64,000 nucleotides of DNA from Pararoseomonas baculiformis (GCF_017813395.1 NZ_JAGIZB010000006.1:186001-250000); one strand, 5' to 3'. Numbered from the stretch's first letter, positions 1-9,164 are shown. Notes: generated from the letters alone by a model not told the origin. A program made the numbers and translations.

Positions 1-12
1 CTCCCCCCGGCC

Positions 13-711
13 TTACCCTTCCACGAACCCCTGCCATCCCGCCGCCCGCAGCTCGCAGGCCGGGCAGGTGCCGCAGCCATGGCCCCAGGGGTGCATCGGC
101 CCGCGTTCCCCGCGGTAGCAGGTATGGGTGTCCTCCACGACCAGCCGCACCAGCGCGTCGCCGCCCAGGCGCCGGGAAAGGCGCCAGGTCTCGGCCTTGT
201 CGATCCACATCAGCGGCGTATGCAGGATGAAGCGGCGCTCCATGCCCAGGTTGAGCGCCACCTGCAGCACCTTGATCGTGTCGTCCCGGCAATCCGGGTA
301 GCCGGAATAATCCGTCTCGCACATGCCGCCGACGATGTGGCGCAGCCCGCGGCGATAGGCGAGCGCGGCGGCGAAGGTGAGGAAGATGAGGTTCCGCCCG
401 GGCACGAAGGTGTTGGGCAGCCCGCCCTCCTCCATCTCGATCGCCACCTCCCGCGTCAGCGCGGTGTCCGAAATGGCGCCGAGGGAGGCGAGATCGATCG
501 TGTGGTCTTCGCCCAGCCGCGCCGCCCATCCGGGCTTCATCGCGCGCAACCCGTCGCGGAGGGTGCCGCGGCATTCCAGCTCGATCCGGTGCCGCTGGCC
601 GTAGTCGAAGCCGACCGTCTCCACCCGCCCGAAGCGCTCCAGCGCCCAGGCGAGGCAGGTGGTGGAATCCTGCCCGCCGGAGAAGAGGACCAGGGCGCCT
701 TCGTCTTGCAT
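13..711 (-). CDS. queC: 7-cyano-7-deazaguanine synthase QueC
   Basis: ATP-dependent conversion of 7-carboxy-7-deazaguanine to preQ0 in queuosine biosynthesis (cytoplasmic). The 232-residue protein has the PP-loop signature SGGQDSTT at residues 11-18 and a C-terminal zinc-binding Cys cluster (GCGTCPAC plus an upstream Cys in HTCYRG). Both features and the length are typical of QueC. The ATG at 709-711 is the first in-frame start. The gene ends almost at the left window edge, so queD/queE partners, if adjacent, lie outside. No preQ1-type leader was recognised in the short upstream gap. Confidence 0.96.
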   Translation of the reverse strand: MQDEGALVLFSGGQDSTTCLAWALERFGRVETVGFDYGQRHRIELECRGTLRDGLRAMKPGWAARLGEDHTIDLASLGAISDTALTREVAIEMEEGGLPNTFVPGRNLIFLTFAAALAYRRGLRHIVGGMCETDYSGYPDCRDDTIKVLQVALNLGMERRFILHTPLMWIDKAETWRLSRRLGGDALVRLVVEDTHTCYRGERGPMHPWGHGCGTCPACELRAAGWQGFVEG

Positions 712-753
712 GGGCGCCTTATGGCGCCCCGGGGCGATGGGGGAAACCGGGTT

Positions 754-2139
754 TCAGCCCGGCTCCGCCACGGTGATCGTCGTCTCCAGCAGCGCCCCGG
801 CTTCCAGCAGGATGTCCTCCCGGTAGCGCCCGGCCACGAGCTGCACGCCCAGCGGCGCGGGGCCGGAGAGATCGGTCGTCACGGTCAGCCCGGGCAGGCT
901 CATCAGCGGCAATCCCACCTGCGGCAGGATGGATTCGATCACCCGTTCGAAGGCTTCGGGCGATTCCAGGTCCTGCAGGTCCGGGAAGGGCGGCTCGGAG
1001 GCGACGGGCATGATGGCCACGGGGTAGCGCTCCAGGAACAGGCTCCATTCCCGCAGGTATCCGGCGCGGGCCTGCAGCGCGTCCTGGAAGGCGTTCATGT
1101 CCGGTTCGGGGCAGAGCCGCTCCATCTGCGCGAAGATGAAGTTGGCGTCGGGGTCGTTCTCCTCCACCAGCGCCTTCTTCATCCCGCGCCGGCTCTCGGC
1201 CAGCCAGAGCATGGCCTGCAGCCGGGCGGGCTCGCGCAGCTTCGGGATGGGCGTCTCGGCCACGGTCCAGCCGGCATCCTGCAGCTTGCGCCCGGCGGCA
1301 CGCAGCGCCTCCTCCACCACCGGCGTGGTCGCCAGCCCTTCCGGCCGCACGCAGAGCGCGGCGCGCCTGGGGAAGGCCGGCCCTTCCAGCGGCGCGGGCA
1401 CCCACCAGGGATCGCGCGCATCGGGTGCCGCCATGGCCTGCAGCGCCACGCGGATATCCGCGATGCTCCGCGCCAGCGGGCCGGAAACCGCCATCAGCTG
1501 CGCCCCGATCGCCCGTTCCGCCGAGGAAGGGTTCCAGGCCGGCACCCGCCCGATGGTCGGCCGCAGCCCATGCACGCCGCAGGCATAGGCAGGGTAGCGG
1601 ACGGAGCCGCCGATATCCGTGCCATGCCCGATCGCTCCGATCCCGGCGGCCACCGCCGCCCCCGCGCCACCGGAGGAACCACCCGGCGTCAGCGCGGGAT
1701 TGCGCGGGTTGCGCGTGTGCCCGTGCAGCGAATTGCGCGTGACCCAGTGCAGCGAGAAGGCCGGCGTGTTGGTGCGCCCGATGATCACCGCCCCCGCCTT
1801 GCGCAGGTTGGACACCACGGGGTTGTCCGCCTTGGCGACCAGGTCCTTCTGGATCCGCAGCCCGTTGGTGGTGGCGAAGCCCTTCTGGTCCACATTCACC
1901 TTGGTGGTGACGGGCACGCCGGCCAGCGGCCCCGGATCCTCCCCGCGCGCGATCGCCGCATCCACCGCGCGGGCGGCGGCCATCGCCTCCTCCGGCATGA
2001 ACTGCACCACGGCGTTGATGGCCGGGTTCGCCGCCTCCAGCCGGGCCAGCGCATCGCGCGCCACCTCCTCGGCCGAGAGGTCACGCTTGCGGATGTGCTC
2101 CGCGATCTCGCTCGCCGTCAGGCGCCAGGATTCGGTCAT
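754..2139 (-). CDS. Amidase (amidase-signature family)
   Basis: Ser-cisSer-Lys hydrolase of the amidase-signature family (461 aa). The triad can be placed at Lys80 (VTTKVN), Ser155 (PGGSSGG) and Ser179 (TDIGGSVR), with the same spacing as in the family. The substrate cannot be told: these enzymes act on diverse amides and are often annotated as GatA-like, but no GatB/GatC neighbours are present. The frame stays open far upstream, but homology begins at MTESW, whose ATG is at 2137-2139; the upstream part is antisense to the DMT gene. It is divergent from the DMT transporter, with a 162-bp gap. Confidence 0.9.
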   Translation of the reverse strand: MTESWRLTASEIAEHIRKRDLSAEEVARDALARLEAANPAINAVVQFMPEEAMAAARAVDAAIARGEDPGPLAGVPVTTKVNVDQKGFATTNGLRIQKDLVAKADNPVVSNLRKAGAVIIGRTNTPAFSLHWVTRNSLHGHTRNPRNPALTPGGSSGGAGAAVAAGIGAIGHGTDIGGSVRYPAYACGVHGLRPTIGRVPAWNPSSAERAIGAQLMAVSGPLARSIADIRVALQAMAAPDARDPWWVPAPLEGPAFPRRAALCVRPEGLATTPVVEEALRAAGRKLQDAGWTVAETPIPKLREPARLQAMLWLAESRRGMKKALVEENDPDANFIFAQMERLCPEPDMNAFQDALQARAGYLREWSLFLERYPVAIMPVASEPPFPDLQDLESPEAFERVIESILPQVGLPLMSLPGLTVTTDLSGPAPLGVQLVAGRYREDILLEAGALLETTITVAEPG

Positions 2140-2301
2140 GGGGACGCATTCCAAACCCGGCCCCGTCCGCTTGTCCAATGGCCGGGCCAGGGCCTGGCCG
2201 GACAGCAGGGCGTGAGGGCGCCGAAAAAGCGCCATCGGGCCATGGGGAGCGGATGGAGGCGCTGGTAGAAGGCCCCCTGCCCCGCCCTGAACCGAGCCCT
2301 G

Positions 2302-3198
2302 ATGACCCGATCCGCCCAAGGCGTCCTGCTCGCCTTCCTGGCCTACTCCGCCTATGCCATCAGCGACGCCTCGGTGAAGCTGCTGCACGGCTCCCTCAGC
2401 GCCTATGAGGCCGTGTTCTTCGGCGCCTTCTCCGGCGTGGCGGCCCTGCCCTTCCTGCGCCGCCCGGGCGAGCGGATGCGGGATGCCTTCCGGGCCCGCA
2501 ATCCCGCCATGTGGTTCCTCCACGCCGGCGCCGCACTCACCGGTGCCGTCGGCAGCGTGACCGCCTTCACCCATCTCTCGATGGCCGAGGCCTTCTCCCT
2601 GCTCTTCCTGATGCCGACCTTCGTGACGATCCTTTCGGTGATCTTCCTGAAGGAACCGGTGGGCTGGCGGCGCTGGTGCGCGGTGCTGATGGGCTTCGCC
2701 GGGGTGCTGGTCGTGCTGCGGCCGGGCTTTCGCGAACTGAATATCGGCCATCTCGGCGCCGTGGTGGGCGGCCTCTCCGGTGCCGTCACCGTGGTGATGC
2801 TGCGCGCCTTCGGGCAGAGCGAGACCCGCATGTCCCTGTATGGCGCAGGGCTCATCGGCCCCACCATCGGCGCCGGCCTGCTGATGCTGCCCGGCTTCAC
2901 CTGGCCCACGCCCATGCAATGGGTGTGGTTGCTCGGCTATGGCCTGTTCATGGCGCTGGCGAACATCCTGGTGATGCTCTCCTCCGCCCGGATCCCCGCC
3001 AGCCTCGTCGCCCCGGCGCAGTACAGCCAGATGATCTGGGCCATCGGCTTCGGCTATCTCGTCTTCGGCGACCACCTGGACGCGATGATGGCCCTCGGCG
3101 TCGCCGTCATCATCCTCTCCGGCATCCTTACCTTCCGGCGGGAACAGGCGCGCCGGCCCCGGGGATGGCGCCGCGCGCCGCCCGTGCACCCGCAGTGA
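2302..3198 (+). CDS. EamA/DMT-family transporter
   Basis: Inner-membrane drug/metabolite transporter (298 aa) with about ten hydrophobic helices in two EamA halves. The first half ends near 'GVLVVLRPGF', a conserved EamA end-of-repeat motif. The second half ends in an Arg/Pro-rich cytoplasmic tail. The substrate is unknown. The start is the ATG after the upstream gap at 2302, with the helix beginning at residue 8. It is transcribed away from the amidase gene. Confidence 0.88.
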   Translation: MTRSAQGVLLAFLAYSAYAISDASVKLLHGSLSAYEAVFFGAFSGVAALPFLRRPGERMRDAFRARNPAMWFLHAGAALTGAVGSVTAFTHLSMAEAFSLLFLMPTFVTILSVIFLKEPVGWRRWCAVLMGFAGVLVVLRPGFRELNIGHLGAVVGGLSGAVTVVMLRAFGQSETRMSLYGAGLIGPTIGAGLLMLPGFTWPTPMQWVWLLGYGLFMALANILVMLSSARIPASLVAPAQYSQMIWAIGFGYLVFGDHLDAMMALGVAVIILSGILTFRREQARRPRGWRRAPPVHPQ

Positions 3199-3361
3199 GA
3201 GGCGCTGCCTGCCCAGGGCAACCCTCGCCCGCGCCGATGCCCCCTGGTTGCCGCGCCTCCCCTGGTGCTAGACGCGCGCCCTTCCGGCCTGCGCGAGCGG
3301 GCCGGCCAGAATGAGATGACCGCGTTCGCGCTGGTCCAGGACGATAAGAGGCAGGCCGCGC

Positions 3362-4330
3362 ATGGCAGGGCAGAACGGGCATCGGGGGCGGCAGAACCGC
3401 AAGCCGAAGGGGCGGCCGCTCGATGGCTGGCTCATCGTGGACAAGCCCACGGGCATGGGGTCCACCGATGTCGTCACGAAGCTGAAGCGGGCCTTCCAGG
3501 CGCAGAAGGTGGGCCATGGCGGCACGCTGGACCCGCTGGCCACGGGCATCCTGCCGATCGCCTTCGGGGCGGCGACCAAGGCCGTGCCCTATGTGATGGA
3601 CAGCACGAAGGTCTATCGCTTCACGCTGAAGATGGGCGACGAGCGGGATTCGGACGATGCGGACGGCAAGACCATCGCCACCTCCGACCACCGCCCCACG
3701 AATGAGCAGCTGGAGGCGGCGCTGCCGGCCTTCCGCGGCGACATCATGCAGATCCCGCCGATCTACTCGGCGATCAAGGTGAATGGCGAGCGCGCCTATG
3801 ACCTGGCGCGCGAAGGCCAGGTGGTGGAGCTGCAGCCCCGCCCGGCGCGGGTGGATGTGTTCGAGCTGGTGGAGCGTGTGGACGACGACACCGCCATCTT
3901 CCACGTGCAGTCCGGCAAGGGCGTGTACATGCGCTCCCTCGCGCGGGACCTGGCGCGGGCGGCGGGGACGGTGGGGCATATCGCGGCCCTGCGCCGGCTG
4001 CGGGTCGGCCCCTTCCGGGAGGAGAACGCGATTCCGCTGGACAGGCTGGTCGTTACGGAGGATACCCCGCCCCCTTCCCCGGCGCTTCTGCTGCCGGTGA
4101 CGACCGCGCTGGACGACATCCCGGCACTGGCCGTCACCGAAGCCGAGGCCGCCCGGCTCTCCTTCGGCCAGGAGCTTTCCCTGGTCGAGTTCATGGGCCG
4201 GGTTCCGCAGGCGGCCAGCCCCGATGGGGGCCTGGTCCGCGTGTTGTCGGGGGAGCGCCTGATGGGATTGTGCCGCCTGGGGGAGGGGCTTCTCCGCCCC
4301 GAACGCTGGCTCGCCCGCGGCGACCGCTGA
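3362..4330 (+). CDS. truB: tRNA pseudouridine(55) synthase TruB
   Basis: Isomerises U55 of the tRNA T-loop to pseudouridine. The 322-residue protein carries the TruB catalytic motif GGTLDPLATG with Asp57 as nucleophile, the N-terminal motif DGWLIVDKP, and the later RSLARDLA block. The N-terminus has a short basic extension before the core. It lies 23 bp before rpsO, the usual truB-rpsO arrangement. No rbfA/infB precedes it here; a DMT transporter does. Confidence 0.97.
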   Translation: MAGQNGHRGRQNRKPKGRPLDGWLIVDKPTGMGSTDVVTKLKRAFQAQKVGHGGTLDPLATGILPIAFGAATKAVPYVMDSTKVYRFTLKMGDERDSDDADGKTIATSDHRPTNEQLEAALPAFRGDIMQIPPIYSAIKVNGERAYDLAREGQVVELQPRPARVDVFELVERVDDDTAIFHVQSGKGVYMRSLARDLARAAGTVGHIAALRRLRVGPFREENAIPLDRLVVTEDTPPPSPALLLPVTTALDDIPALAVTEAEAARLSFGQELSLVEFMGRVPQAASPDGGLVRVLSGERLMGLCRLGEGLLRPERWLARGDR

Positions 4331-4353
4331 ACCCCTTTCCTTAGGACATTCCG

Positions 4354-4626
4354 ATGTCGATGATCACGCCTGAGCGCCGCGCCGCGCTCATCCAGGAATA
4401 CGCGACCGCCCCGGGCGACACGGGTTCGCCGGAAGTGCAGGTCGCCCTGCTCTCCGAGCGCATCGTCGCCCTGACCGAGCACATGAAGGCCCACCCGAAG
4501 GACTTCCACTCCCGGCGTGGCCTGCTGGTGCTCGTCGGCCAGCGCCGCGGCCTGCTGGACTATGTGAAGCGCAAGAACCAGCAGCGCTACGAGAGCCTGA
4601 TCGGGCGCCTCGGCCTGCGCCGCTGA
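4354..4626 (+). CDS. rpsO: 30S ribosomal protein S15
   Basis: Primary 16S rRNA-binding protein of the 30S subunit. The 90-residue protein contains the S15 hallmarks [20 protein letters not shown] and [12 protein letters not shown] second in-frame ATG two codons downstream would give the more usual 89/88-residue form. It follows truB and is closed by a strong terminator. The usual next gene, pnp, is absent; a crotonase gene lies downstream on the opposite strand. Confidence 0.98.
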   Translation: MSMITPERRAALIQEYATAPGDTGSPEVQVALLSERIVALTEHMKAHPKDFHSRRGLLVLVGQRRGLLDYVKRKNQQRYESLIGRLGLRR

Positions 4627-4655
4627 TCGCGGGCCTCCGGGCCTGTGCCTCGAAG

Positions 4656-4685
4656 GGGCTCCCGGCGAAAGCCGGGGGCCCTTTT
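4656..4685 (+). terminator. Rho-independent terminator after rpsO
   Basis: An 11-bp GC-rich stem (4656-4666 pairing with 4671-4681, one G-T wobble) with a GAAA tetraloop, followed by TTTT. It lies 29 bp beyond the rpsO stop. Confidence 0.9.
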
Positions 4686-4718
4686 CGCGTTCAGCGGCCC
4701 CGCTTTAGCGACCCTGCT

Positions 4719-5507
4719 TCAGCGACCCTGCCAGACCGGCTTCCGCTTCTCCAGGAAGGCCGCGACGCCTTCCTTGAAGTCCGCGCTGGTGAAGGTCAGC
4801 GCCACCATGTCATCGGCATTGGCGCCCCGGATGGCATGCTCGCGCAGGCGCTTCAGCGTGGTCTTGGCCGCGCGCAGGGTCAGGGGCGCGTGGCCGGCGA
4901 TGGTGCGGGCCAGGGCCTCGGCGCGGGCCAGCAGCGCGGCCTGGTCCGGCAGCACCTCGGTGACGAGGCCGAGGGACTTCGCCTCCTCCGCCTCCACCAG
5001 CCGGGCCGTGTAGATCAGCTCCAGCAGGCGCGCAGGGCCCAGCAGGGCGGAGAAGCGGGCGTAGTTGCCCAGGGAAAGCGTGTTGCCCAGGGTGCGCGCA
5101 ATCGGCACGCCGAAGCGCATGGTGGCGGAGGCGATGCGGATGTCGCAGACCCCCGCCACCCCCGCGCCGCCGCCGGTGCAGGCGCCGTTGATGGCGGCGA
5201 TGGTGGGCTTGGGGCAGTCCTCGATGGCGGAGAGGACGCGGCCGATCCGCTCCTCATAGTCCAGCGCGTGCTGGGCGGTGGTGAAGCTGGTGAACTGGCT
5301 GATATCGGTGCCCGCGGCGAAGGCCTTCTCCCCGCCACCCGTGATGATCCAGGCCTTGATGGCGGGATCGCCGGCGATCTCGGCGGCCTTGGCGCCCAGC
5401 CCCTCATACATGGCGAAGGTGAAGGCGTTCATCGCCTTCGGGCGGTTGAGGGTGGTGAGCAGGATGCCGCCCTCCTTTACCTCGTGGATCAGCTCGTCCT
5501 CGGTCAT
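4719..5507 (-). CDS. Enoyl-CoA hydratase/isomerase (crotonase) family protein
   Basis: Crotonase-fold CoA-ester enzyme (262 aa). The oxyanion-hole segments are visible: 'FAAGTDI' at 63-69 and 'GACTGGGAG' at 108-116. The two positions that hold the catalytic Glu residues in rat enoyl-CoA hydratase (Glu144, Glu164) align to Gly116 and Ile136 here. A plain hydratase reaction is therefore doubtful. Isomerase, hydrolase, dehalogenase or decarboxylase-type chemistry, as in other family members, is possible. The start at 5505-5507 follows an AGAG-type ribosome site. It is convergent with rpsO and divergent from the methyltransferase gene. Confidence 0.88.
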   Translation of the reverse strand: MTEDELIHEVKEGGILLTTLNRPKAMNAFTFAMYEGLGAKAAEIAGDPAIKAWIITGGGEKAFAAGTDISQFTSFTTAQHALDYEERIGRVLSAIEDCPKPTIAAINGACTGGGAGVAGVCDIRIASATMRFGVPIARTLGNTLSLGNYARFSALLGPARLLELIYTARLVEAEEAKSLGLVTEVLPDQAALLARAEALARTIAGHAPLTLRAAKTTLKRLREHAIRGANADDMVALTFTSADFKEGVAAFLEKRKPVWQGR

Positions 5508-5608
5508 GCGCTCTCTCCCGGTTTGCCCGGCAGCCTGCCCGGCGGCGGAGGGAAGGGGAAGGGGCGGAACTGATTGCCGGCCTGCTGCCTTCCCGGCATG
5601 CTGGAATC

Positions 5609-6292
5609 ATGCCGGACGGTCCGCTTTTCACTCCTCTCAGGCTCGAGGCGTTGATCGCCGATGTCGCGGGCCGCTATGCCGGGGCCTCGCGCTTCACCCG
5701 GGGCTTCGTGCCGTCCAAGCTGAAGCGGGATCCTGCCACGGCGGCGATCCTGGCCCATGCGCAACGCGTGGGTGGGCTGGGCCATGTGCTGGATCTCGGC
5801 TGCGGGCGCGGGCAGCTGGGGCTGGCGCTGCTGCTCTCGGGCGGGGCATCCCGCATCACGGGCATGGATATCGACGCGGTGAAGGTGGCGGAGGCCGGGG
5901 AGGCCGCGCAGGGGCTTCCGGCGCGCTTCGAACAGGCTGACCTCTCCCGGGCGGCACTGCCGGAGGTGGACACGGCGCTGATGGCGGATGTGCTCTACCA
6001 GCTGCCCGATGGCTGCCAGGTGGAGGTGCTGGACCGCATGGCGCGGGCCGCGCGGCGGCGGGTGGTGATGCGGCTCTTCGACCCCGATCTGGGCTGGCGA
6101 AGCAATCTGGGCATGGTGATGGAACGCGCGCGGCGCGCCATCAGCCGCGAGGGCACGGCGGTGGCCCCCATGCCCGTGCCGCAGGTGGTGGCGCGCTTCG
6201 AGGCGGCGGGGTTCCGCTGCACCGTGGTGCCCTGCTGGGCGGGCACGCCGCTGCCGAACGTGCTGATGCTGGCGGAGCGGGGAGGGGCCTGA
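5609..6292 (+). CDS. Class I SAM-dependent methyltransferase
   Basis: A 227-residue Rossmann-fold methyltransferase. Motif I is 'VLDLGCGRGQLG' near residue 60 and the acidic motif II is 'GMDIDAVKV'. A 'ADVLYQLPDG' motif IV-like block follows. The substrate is unknown. The protein is soluble with no signal peptide. It stands alone between the crotonase and a LysR gene, so context adds nothing. Confidence 0.82.
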   Translation: MPDGPLFTPLRLEALIADVAGRYAGASRFTRGFVPSKLKRDPATAAILAHAQRVGGLGHVLDLGCGRGQLGLALLLSGGASRITGMDIDAVKVAEAGEAAQGLPARFEQADLSRAALPEVDTALMADVLYQLPDGCQVEVLDRMARAARRRVVMRLFDPDLGWRSNLGMVMERARRAISREGTAVAPMPVPQVVARFEAAGFRCTVVPCWAGTPLPNVLMLAERGGA

Positions 6293-6351
6293 ACGGCCGA
6301 AGGGGAGAGGCGGAATCCCTTCTCCCTGCCGTAGGCCACCGCCAGGACCGA

Positions 6352-7239
6352 TCAGCCCATCTGGCCGCCGAGCTGCCGGGCAAGGTGGTCCGCGAAGGCG
6401 CGCACGCGCTCCGTCATGTCCGCGCGGGTGGGGAAGGAGAGGCTCATCCGCACCTCGCCGGGGGTGAGGGCGGGGAGGACGGGGCGCATGCGGCCCGCCG
6501 CGAGATCCCCGGCGCAGAGGCCGGCGGGCATCAGCCCCACCCCATGCCCTGCCAGGATCAGGTCGCGGATGAGGAGATAGCTGTCCGCCTCCATGGCGGG
6601 CGGGGGCAGGGCCTGGCCGGCCAGCACCAGCCGTTCCAGGTGCCGTCGGACGGCAGGGGGCGGAAGGATAAGGGCGGCAATCCTCTCAAGGCTCTCCGGT
6701 TCCCCATGCCGGGCCAGGTAGCCCGGGCTGGCGAAGAAGCCGTAGGCGAAGCGCATGACCCCGCGCGCCACCGCGTCCTGCGGGTTGGCGAGGCCGATGC
6801 GAAGGGCGATGTCGATCCGCTCGGCCACCATGTCGAGCACGGCATTGGTCAGCACGACCTCGAACCGGATCGCGGGGTGGGCTTCGCGGAAGCTGCCAAG
6901 GGCCCCGGCCAGGGCGGCGGTGGGGAAATCCGCCGGGGCGGTGAGGCGGATCAGGCCCTTCAGCGGCCCCTTCGCCGCGCGGACGGCGCCGAGCGCGCGG
7001 GCGAGCGTGTCCAGCGCGCCGGAGGCTTCCTCGTAGAGGCGCTGGCCTTCCTCGGTGAGGCTGACGGCGCGGGTGGAGCGCTTGAGGAGCCGCGTGCCGG
7101 TCGCCCGTTCCAGTGCCTGGACGCGGAGGCTGACCGTGGAGCGCGGGATGCCCAGGCGGCGGGCGGCGGCGGAGAAGCCGCCGGCGCGCACCACCTCGGC
7201 GAAGGTCTGCACCGCGTTGAGGTCCACGGGATTGTCCAT
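6352..7239 (-). CDS. LysR-family transcriptional regulator
   Basis: A 295-residue LysR regulator with an N-terminal winged helix-turn-helix (residues 1-60, 'FSAAARRLGIPRSTVSLRVQ') and a C-terminal effector-binding domain. It belongs to the group with 'RSTRAVSLTEEGQRLYEEA' (AaeR/DsdC-like helix linker). The start is placed at MDNPVD (ATG at 7237-7239), because the upstream 40 codons lie in the divergent promoter region. It probably controls the divergent small ORF/cupin genes. Confidence 0.9.
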   Translation of the reverse strand: MDNPVDLNAVQTFAEVVRAGGFSAAARRLGIPRSTVSLRVQALERATGTRLLKRSTRAVSLTEEGQRLYEEASGALDTLARALGAVRAAKGPLKGLIRLTAPADFPTAALAGALGSFREAHPAIRFEVVLTNAVLDMVAERIDIALRIGLANPQDAVARGVMRFAYGFFASPGYLARHGEPESLERIAALILPPPAVRRHLERLVLAGQALPPPAMEADSYLLIRDLILAGHGVGLMPAGLCAGDLAAGRMRPVLPALTPGEVRMSLSFPTRADMTERVRAFADHLARQLGGQMG

Positions 7240-7333
7240 CCTGCTGGACAGTCCTGCTAGCAAATGCCGGATCGAATGCCGAGCGGGTCGGGGCCTAGAC
7301 CTGCGGCACCCAGGAAACGGAGTGCCGGCGGCG

Positions 7334-7462
7334 ATGAGCGCCTTCTTTCCCTTCAACACCCGTCACCTCCCGGGCCACGACGACAGGCCGCCCCGGGCCC
7401 GCCGCATGGCCGCGGCGGAATGCGACATCGTGCTGCTCGGGGGCCTGGCCCATGGCGGCTGA
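7334..7462 (+). CDS. Small basic protein upstream of cupin gene
   Basis: A 42-residue open frame from ATG 7334 to TGA 7460-7462. It overlaps the start of the cupin gene by 11 bp and sits in the LysR divergent region. The peptide starts MSAFFPFNTRH, has a basic middle (DDRPPRARR), and no domain was recognised. The overlap suggests translational coupling, but it could be a chance frame. Confidence 0.35.
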   Translation: MSAFFPFNTRHLPGHDDRPPRARRMAAAECDIVLLGGLAHGG

Positions 7463-7910
7463 GCGCTTTCCACCGACCGGGCGGCTGGCTCCGCAGGGCA
7501 TTGCCCGCTTCTCCGGCATCGCGGCCGAGATCCTGGCCGGGGGCGAGGATCCGCCGGTGACCATCCTGGACATGCGGGTCGAGGCGGACCACGGCGCGCC
7601 GCTCCATGCCTCCTTCGACGAGGACAAGCTGTTCCTGGTGCTGGAGGGGCGGTTCCGCTTCGACCTCGGCGAGGCCGGGGGCGGGGAGGTGACGGCCGTG
7701 GCGGGGGCGCGGATCGCGGTGCGGCGGGGGGATGCGCATGGGTTCCGGGCCGAAGGCGGGCCGGCGCGGATGCTGCTGGTCTCCACCCCGGGGCGGCACG
7801 ACCGGTTCTTCACCGCCCTGGCCGCGCTGCCCGTGCCGCATGACCCGGCGGCGGTGGAGGCGGTGTGCCGCCGCTTCAACCAGCGCATCATCGGGCCGCT
7901 GATGGGCTGA
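7452..7910 (+). CDS. Cupin-domain protein
   Basis: A 152-residue single-domain cupin. The beta-barrel core runs from about 40 to 115 ('HASFDEDKLFLVLEGRFRF' then 'GDAHGFRAEG'). The metal-binding histidines are only partly present: His at the start of cupin motif 1 and His in 'DAHGF'. An enzymatic or sensor function cannot be assigned. It is divergent from a LysR gene and convergent with the PHA synthase-like gene, whose stop codon is immediately adjacent. Confidence 0.8.
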   Translation: MAAERFPPTGRLAPQGIARFSGIAAEILAGGEDPPVTILDMRVEADHGAPLHASFDEDKLFLVLEGRFRFDLGEAGGGEVTAVAGARIAVRRGDAHGFRAEGGPARMLLVSTPGRHDRFFTALAALPVPHDPAAVEAVCRRFNQRIIGPLMG

Positions 7911-9164
7911 TCAGGGCAGGGCCCGCACCCAGTCCCGCAGGGGTCGCCAGAGCACGGTCTCAGCCTTCATGCCCGCGGCCATGCCGATATGGCCGGCGGG
8001 CACGTCCAGCACTGCCCCGCCGGGGAGCTGGGCGGCCAGGGCGCGGGCGCTTTCCGGCGGCACGATCCGGTCCCCGCGCGGAATGGCGAGGAAGGCGGGG
8101 CCACGCCAGGCGGCGGGGGTCACCGGGGCGCCGGCCACCCGCCATTCGCCCCGCGCGGGGGTATTGGCCCCGTACCAGCCGCCCAGGCATTCGCGCGCCA
8201 CGGGGGCGGGGAGGGGGATGCCGTCATTCAACCAGTCCTCCAGCGCCACGAAATGCGCGGCGCGGGGGGAGGTGGGGTCCAGCCTGCCGAAGGCGCGGAA
8301 CTTCCGGGCGATGCCGAAGGGATCCAGCCCGGCGAAGAGAAGCTGGATCAGGTCCACCGGCAGGGCGGCATGGGCCGCCATCAGCGGTTCCAGCGCCGGG
8401 AGGAGGGAGGACGCCCCGCGGGCGCGCGCCTCCACCTCCGGCCCGCCCGCGTGGAAGTCCCAGGGCGTTGCGAGGAGGGCGAGGCCGCGGGACAGGCCCG
8501 GCTGGCGCTGGGCGGCCGCCAGGGCGAGCAGCCCGCCCATGCAATAGCCCACCAGGGCCAGCGGGCCGCCCGTGGCGGCCGCGGCGGCGGCGATCCCCCG
8601 TTCCAGCCGCCCCGCGATCCAGTCCGTGAGGGTGAAGCCGCGCTCGGGCATGCCGGGGCTGCCCCAGTCCAGCAGGAGCGGGCGGATACCCTGCCCGGCC
8701 AGCCAGCGCAGCATGGAATGGCCCGGCATCAGGTCCAGCACGGTCGCGCGGTTGATGAGGGAGGGGATGACAAGGGCGGCGGGGCCGGCGCCGCCGTAAT
8801 CCAGGATGCGGGCGGGGCCTTCGGACCACAGGCTGGGCGGGTCGGGCAGGTCGCGCCGCCAGGGATGGCTACGGTAGGCGGCGATGCCGCGGATGAGCGC
8901 GGCATCCTCCCGCCAGAGCCGGCGCCAGACCTCGGCGCGCAGCGCATCCGGGTCAGCGGCGGCGGGGCTTCGCAGGATCCGGTCGCGTTCCGCCCTGGCC
9001 GCCGCCGAGCGCGGCGCGAAGCCAGGCCAGCTCGCGTTCCAGGCCGTCGAGCCGGGTGCGGAGGGCGTTCTCCCCGCCGGGATCGCGGCGATCGCCAGCC
9101 AGGCCCGGCCCATCGCCAGGGTGAGATGGGCCGGCAGGGGACGCGGGCCGCGGCGGGGGGTCAT
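7911..9164 (-). CDS. PHA synthase (PhaC-type) alpha/beta hydrolase
   Basis: Likely polyhydroxyalkanoate synthase catalytic subunit of the shorter class III type. The lipase-like box is GYCMGG with a Cys nucleophile, as in PhaC. The acid is Asp in 'PRGDRIVPPE' and the base is His in 'AGHIGM' near the C-terminus. The LDWG and DWLNDG blocks also fit the family. Up to 417 residues are open from ATG 9164, and another ATG lies at 9113. The first about 70 codons overlap the upstream PhaE-like frame and look less coding than that frame, so the true start may lie near 8960-8990 at a rare codon. It lies next to phaR. Confidence 0.82.
   Translation of the reverse strand: MTPRRGPRPLPAHLTLAMGRAWLAIAAIPAGRTPSAPGSTAWNASWPGFAPRSAAARAERDRILRSPAAADPDALRAEVWRRLWREDAALIRGIAAYRSHPWRRDLPDPPSLWSEGPARILDYGGAGPAALVIPSLINRATVLDLMPGHSMLRWLAGQGIRPLLLDWGSPGMPERGFTLTDWIAGRLERGIAAAAAATGGPLALVGYCMGGLLALAAAQRQPGLSRGLALLATPWDFHAGGPEVEARARGASSLLPALEPLMAAHAALPVDLIQLLFAGLDPFGIARKFRAFGRLDPTSPRAAHFVALEDWLNDGIPLPAPVARECLGGWYGANTPARGEWRVAGAPVTPAAWRGPAFLAIPRGDRIVPPESARALAAQLPGGAVLDVPAGHIGMAAGMKAETVLWRPLRDWVRALP

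Noticed and set aside
712-753. preQ1 riboswitch in front of queC
   Set aside because: The short gap between queC and the amidase gene is too small and lacks the characteristic hairpin and A-rich tail.
79-2268. A 729-codon open frame on the plus strand opposite queC and the amidase gene
   Set aside because: It is antisense to two clearly homologous genes and encodes a His/Pro/Arg-rich chain typical of the GC-rich shadow frame; no family signal.
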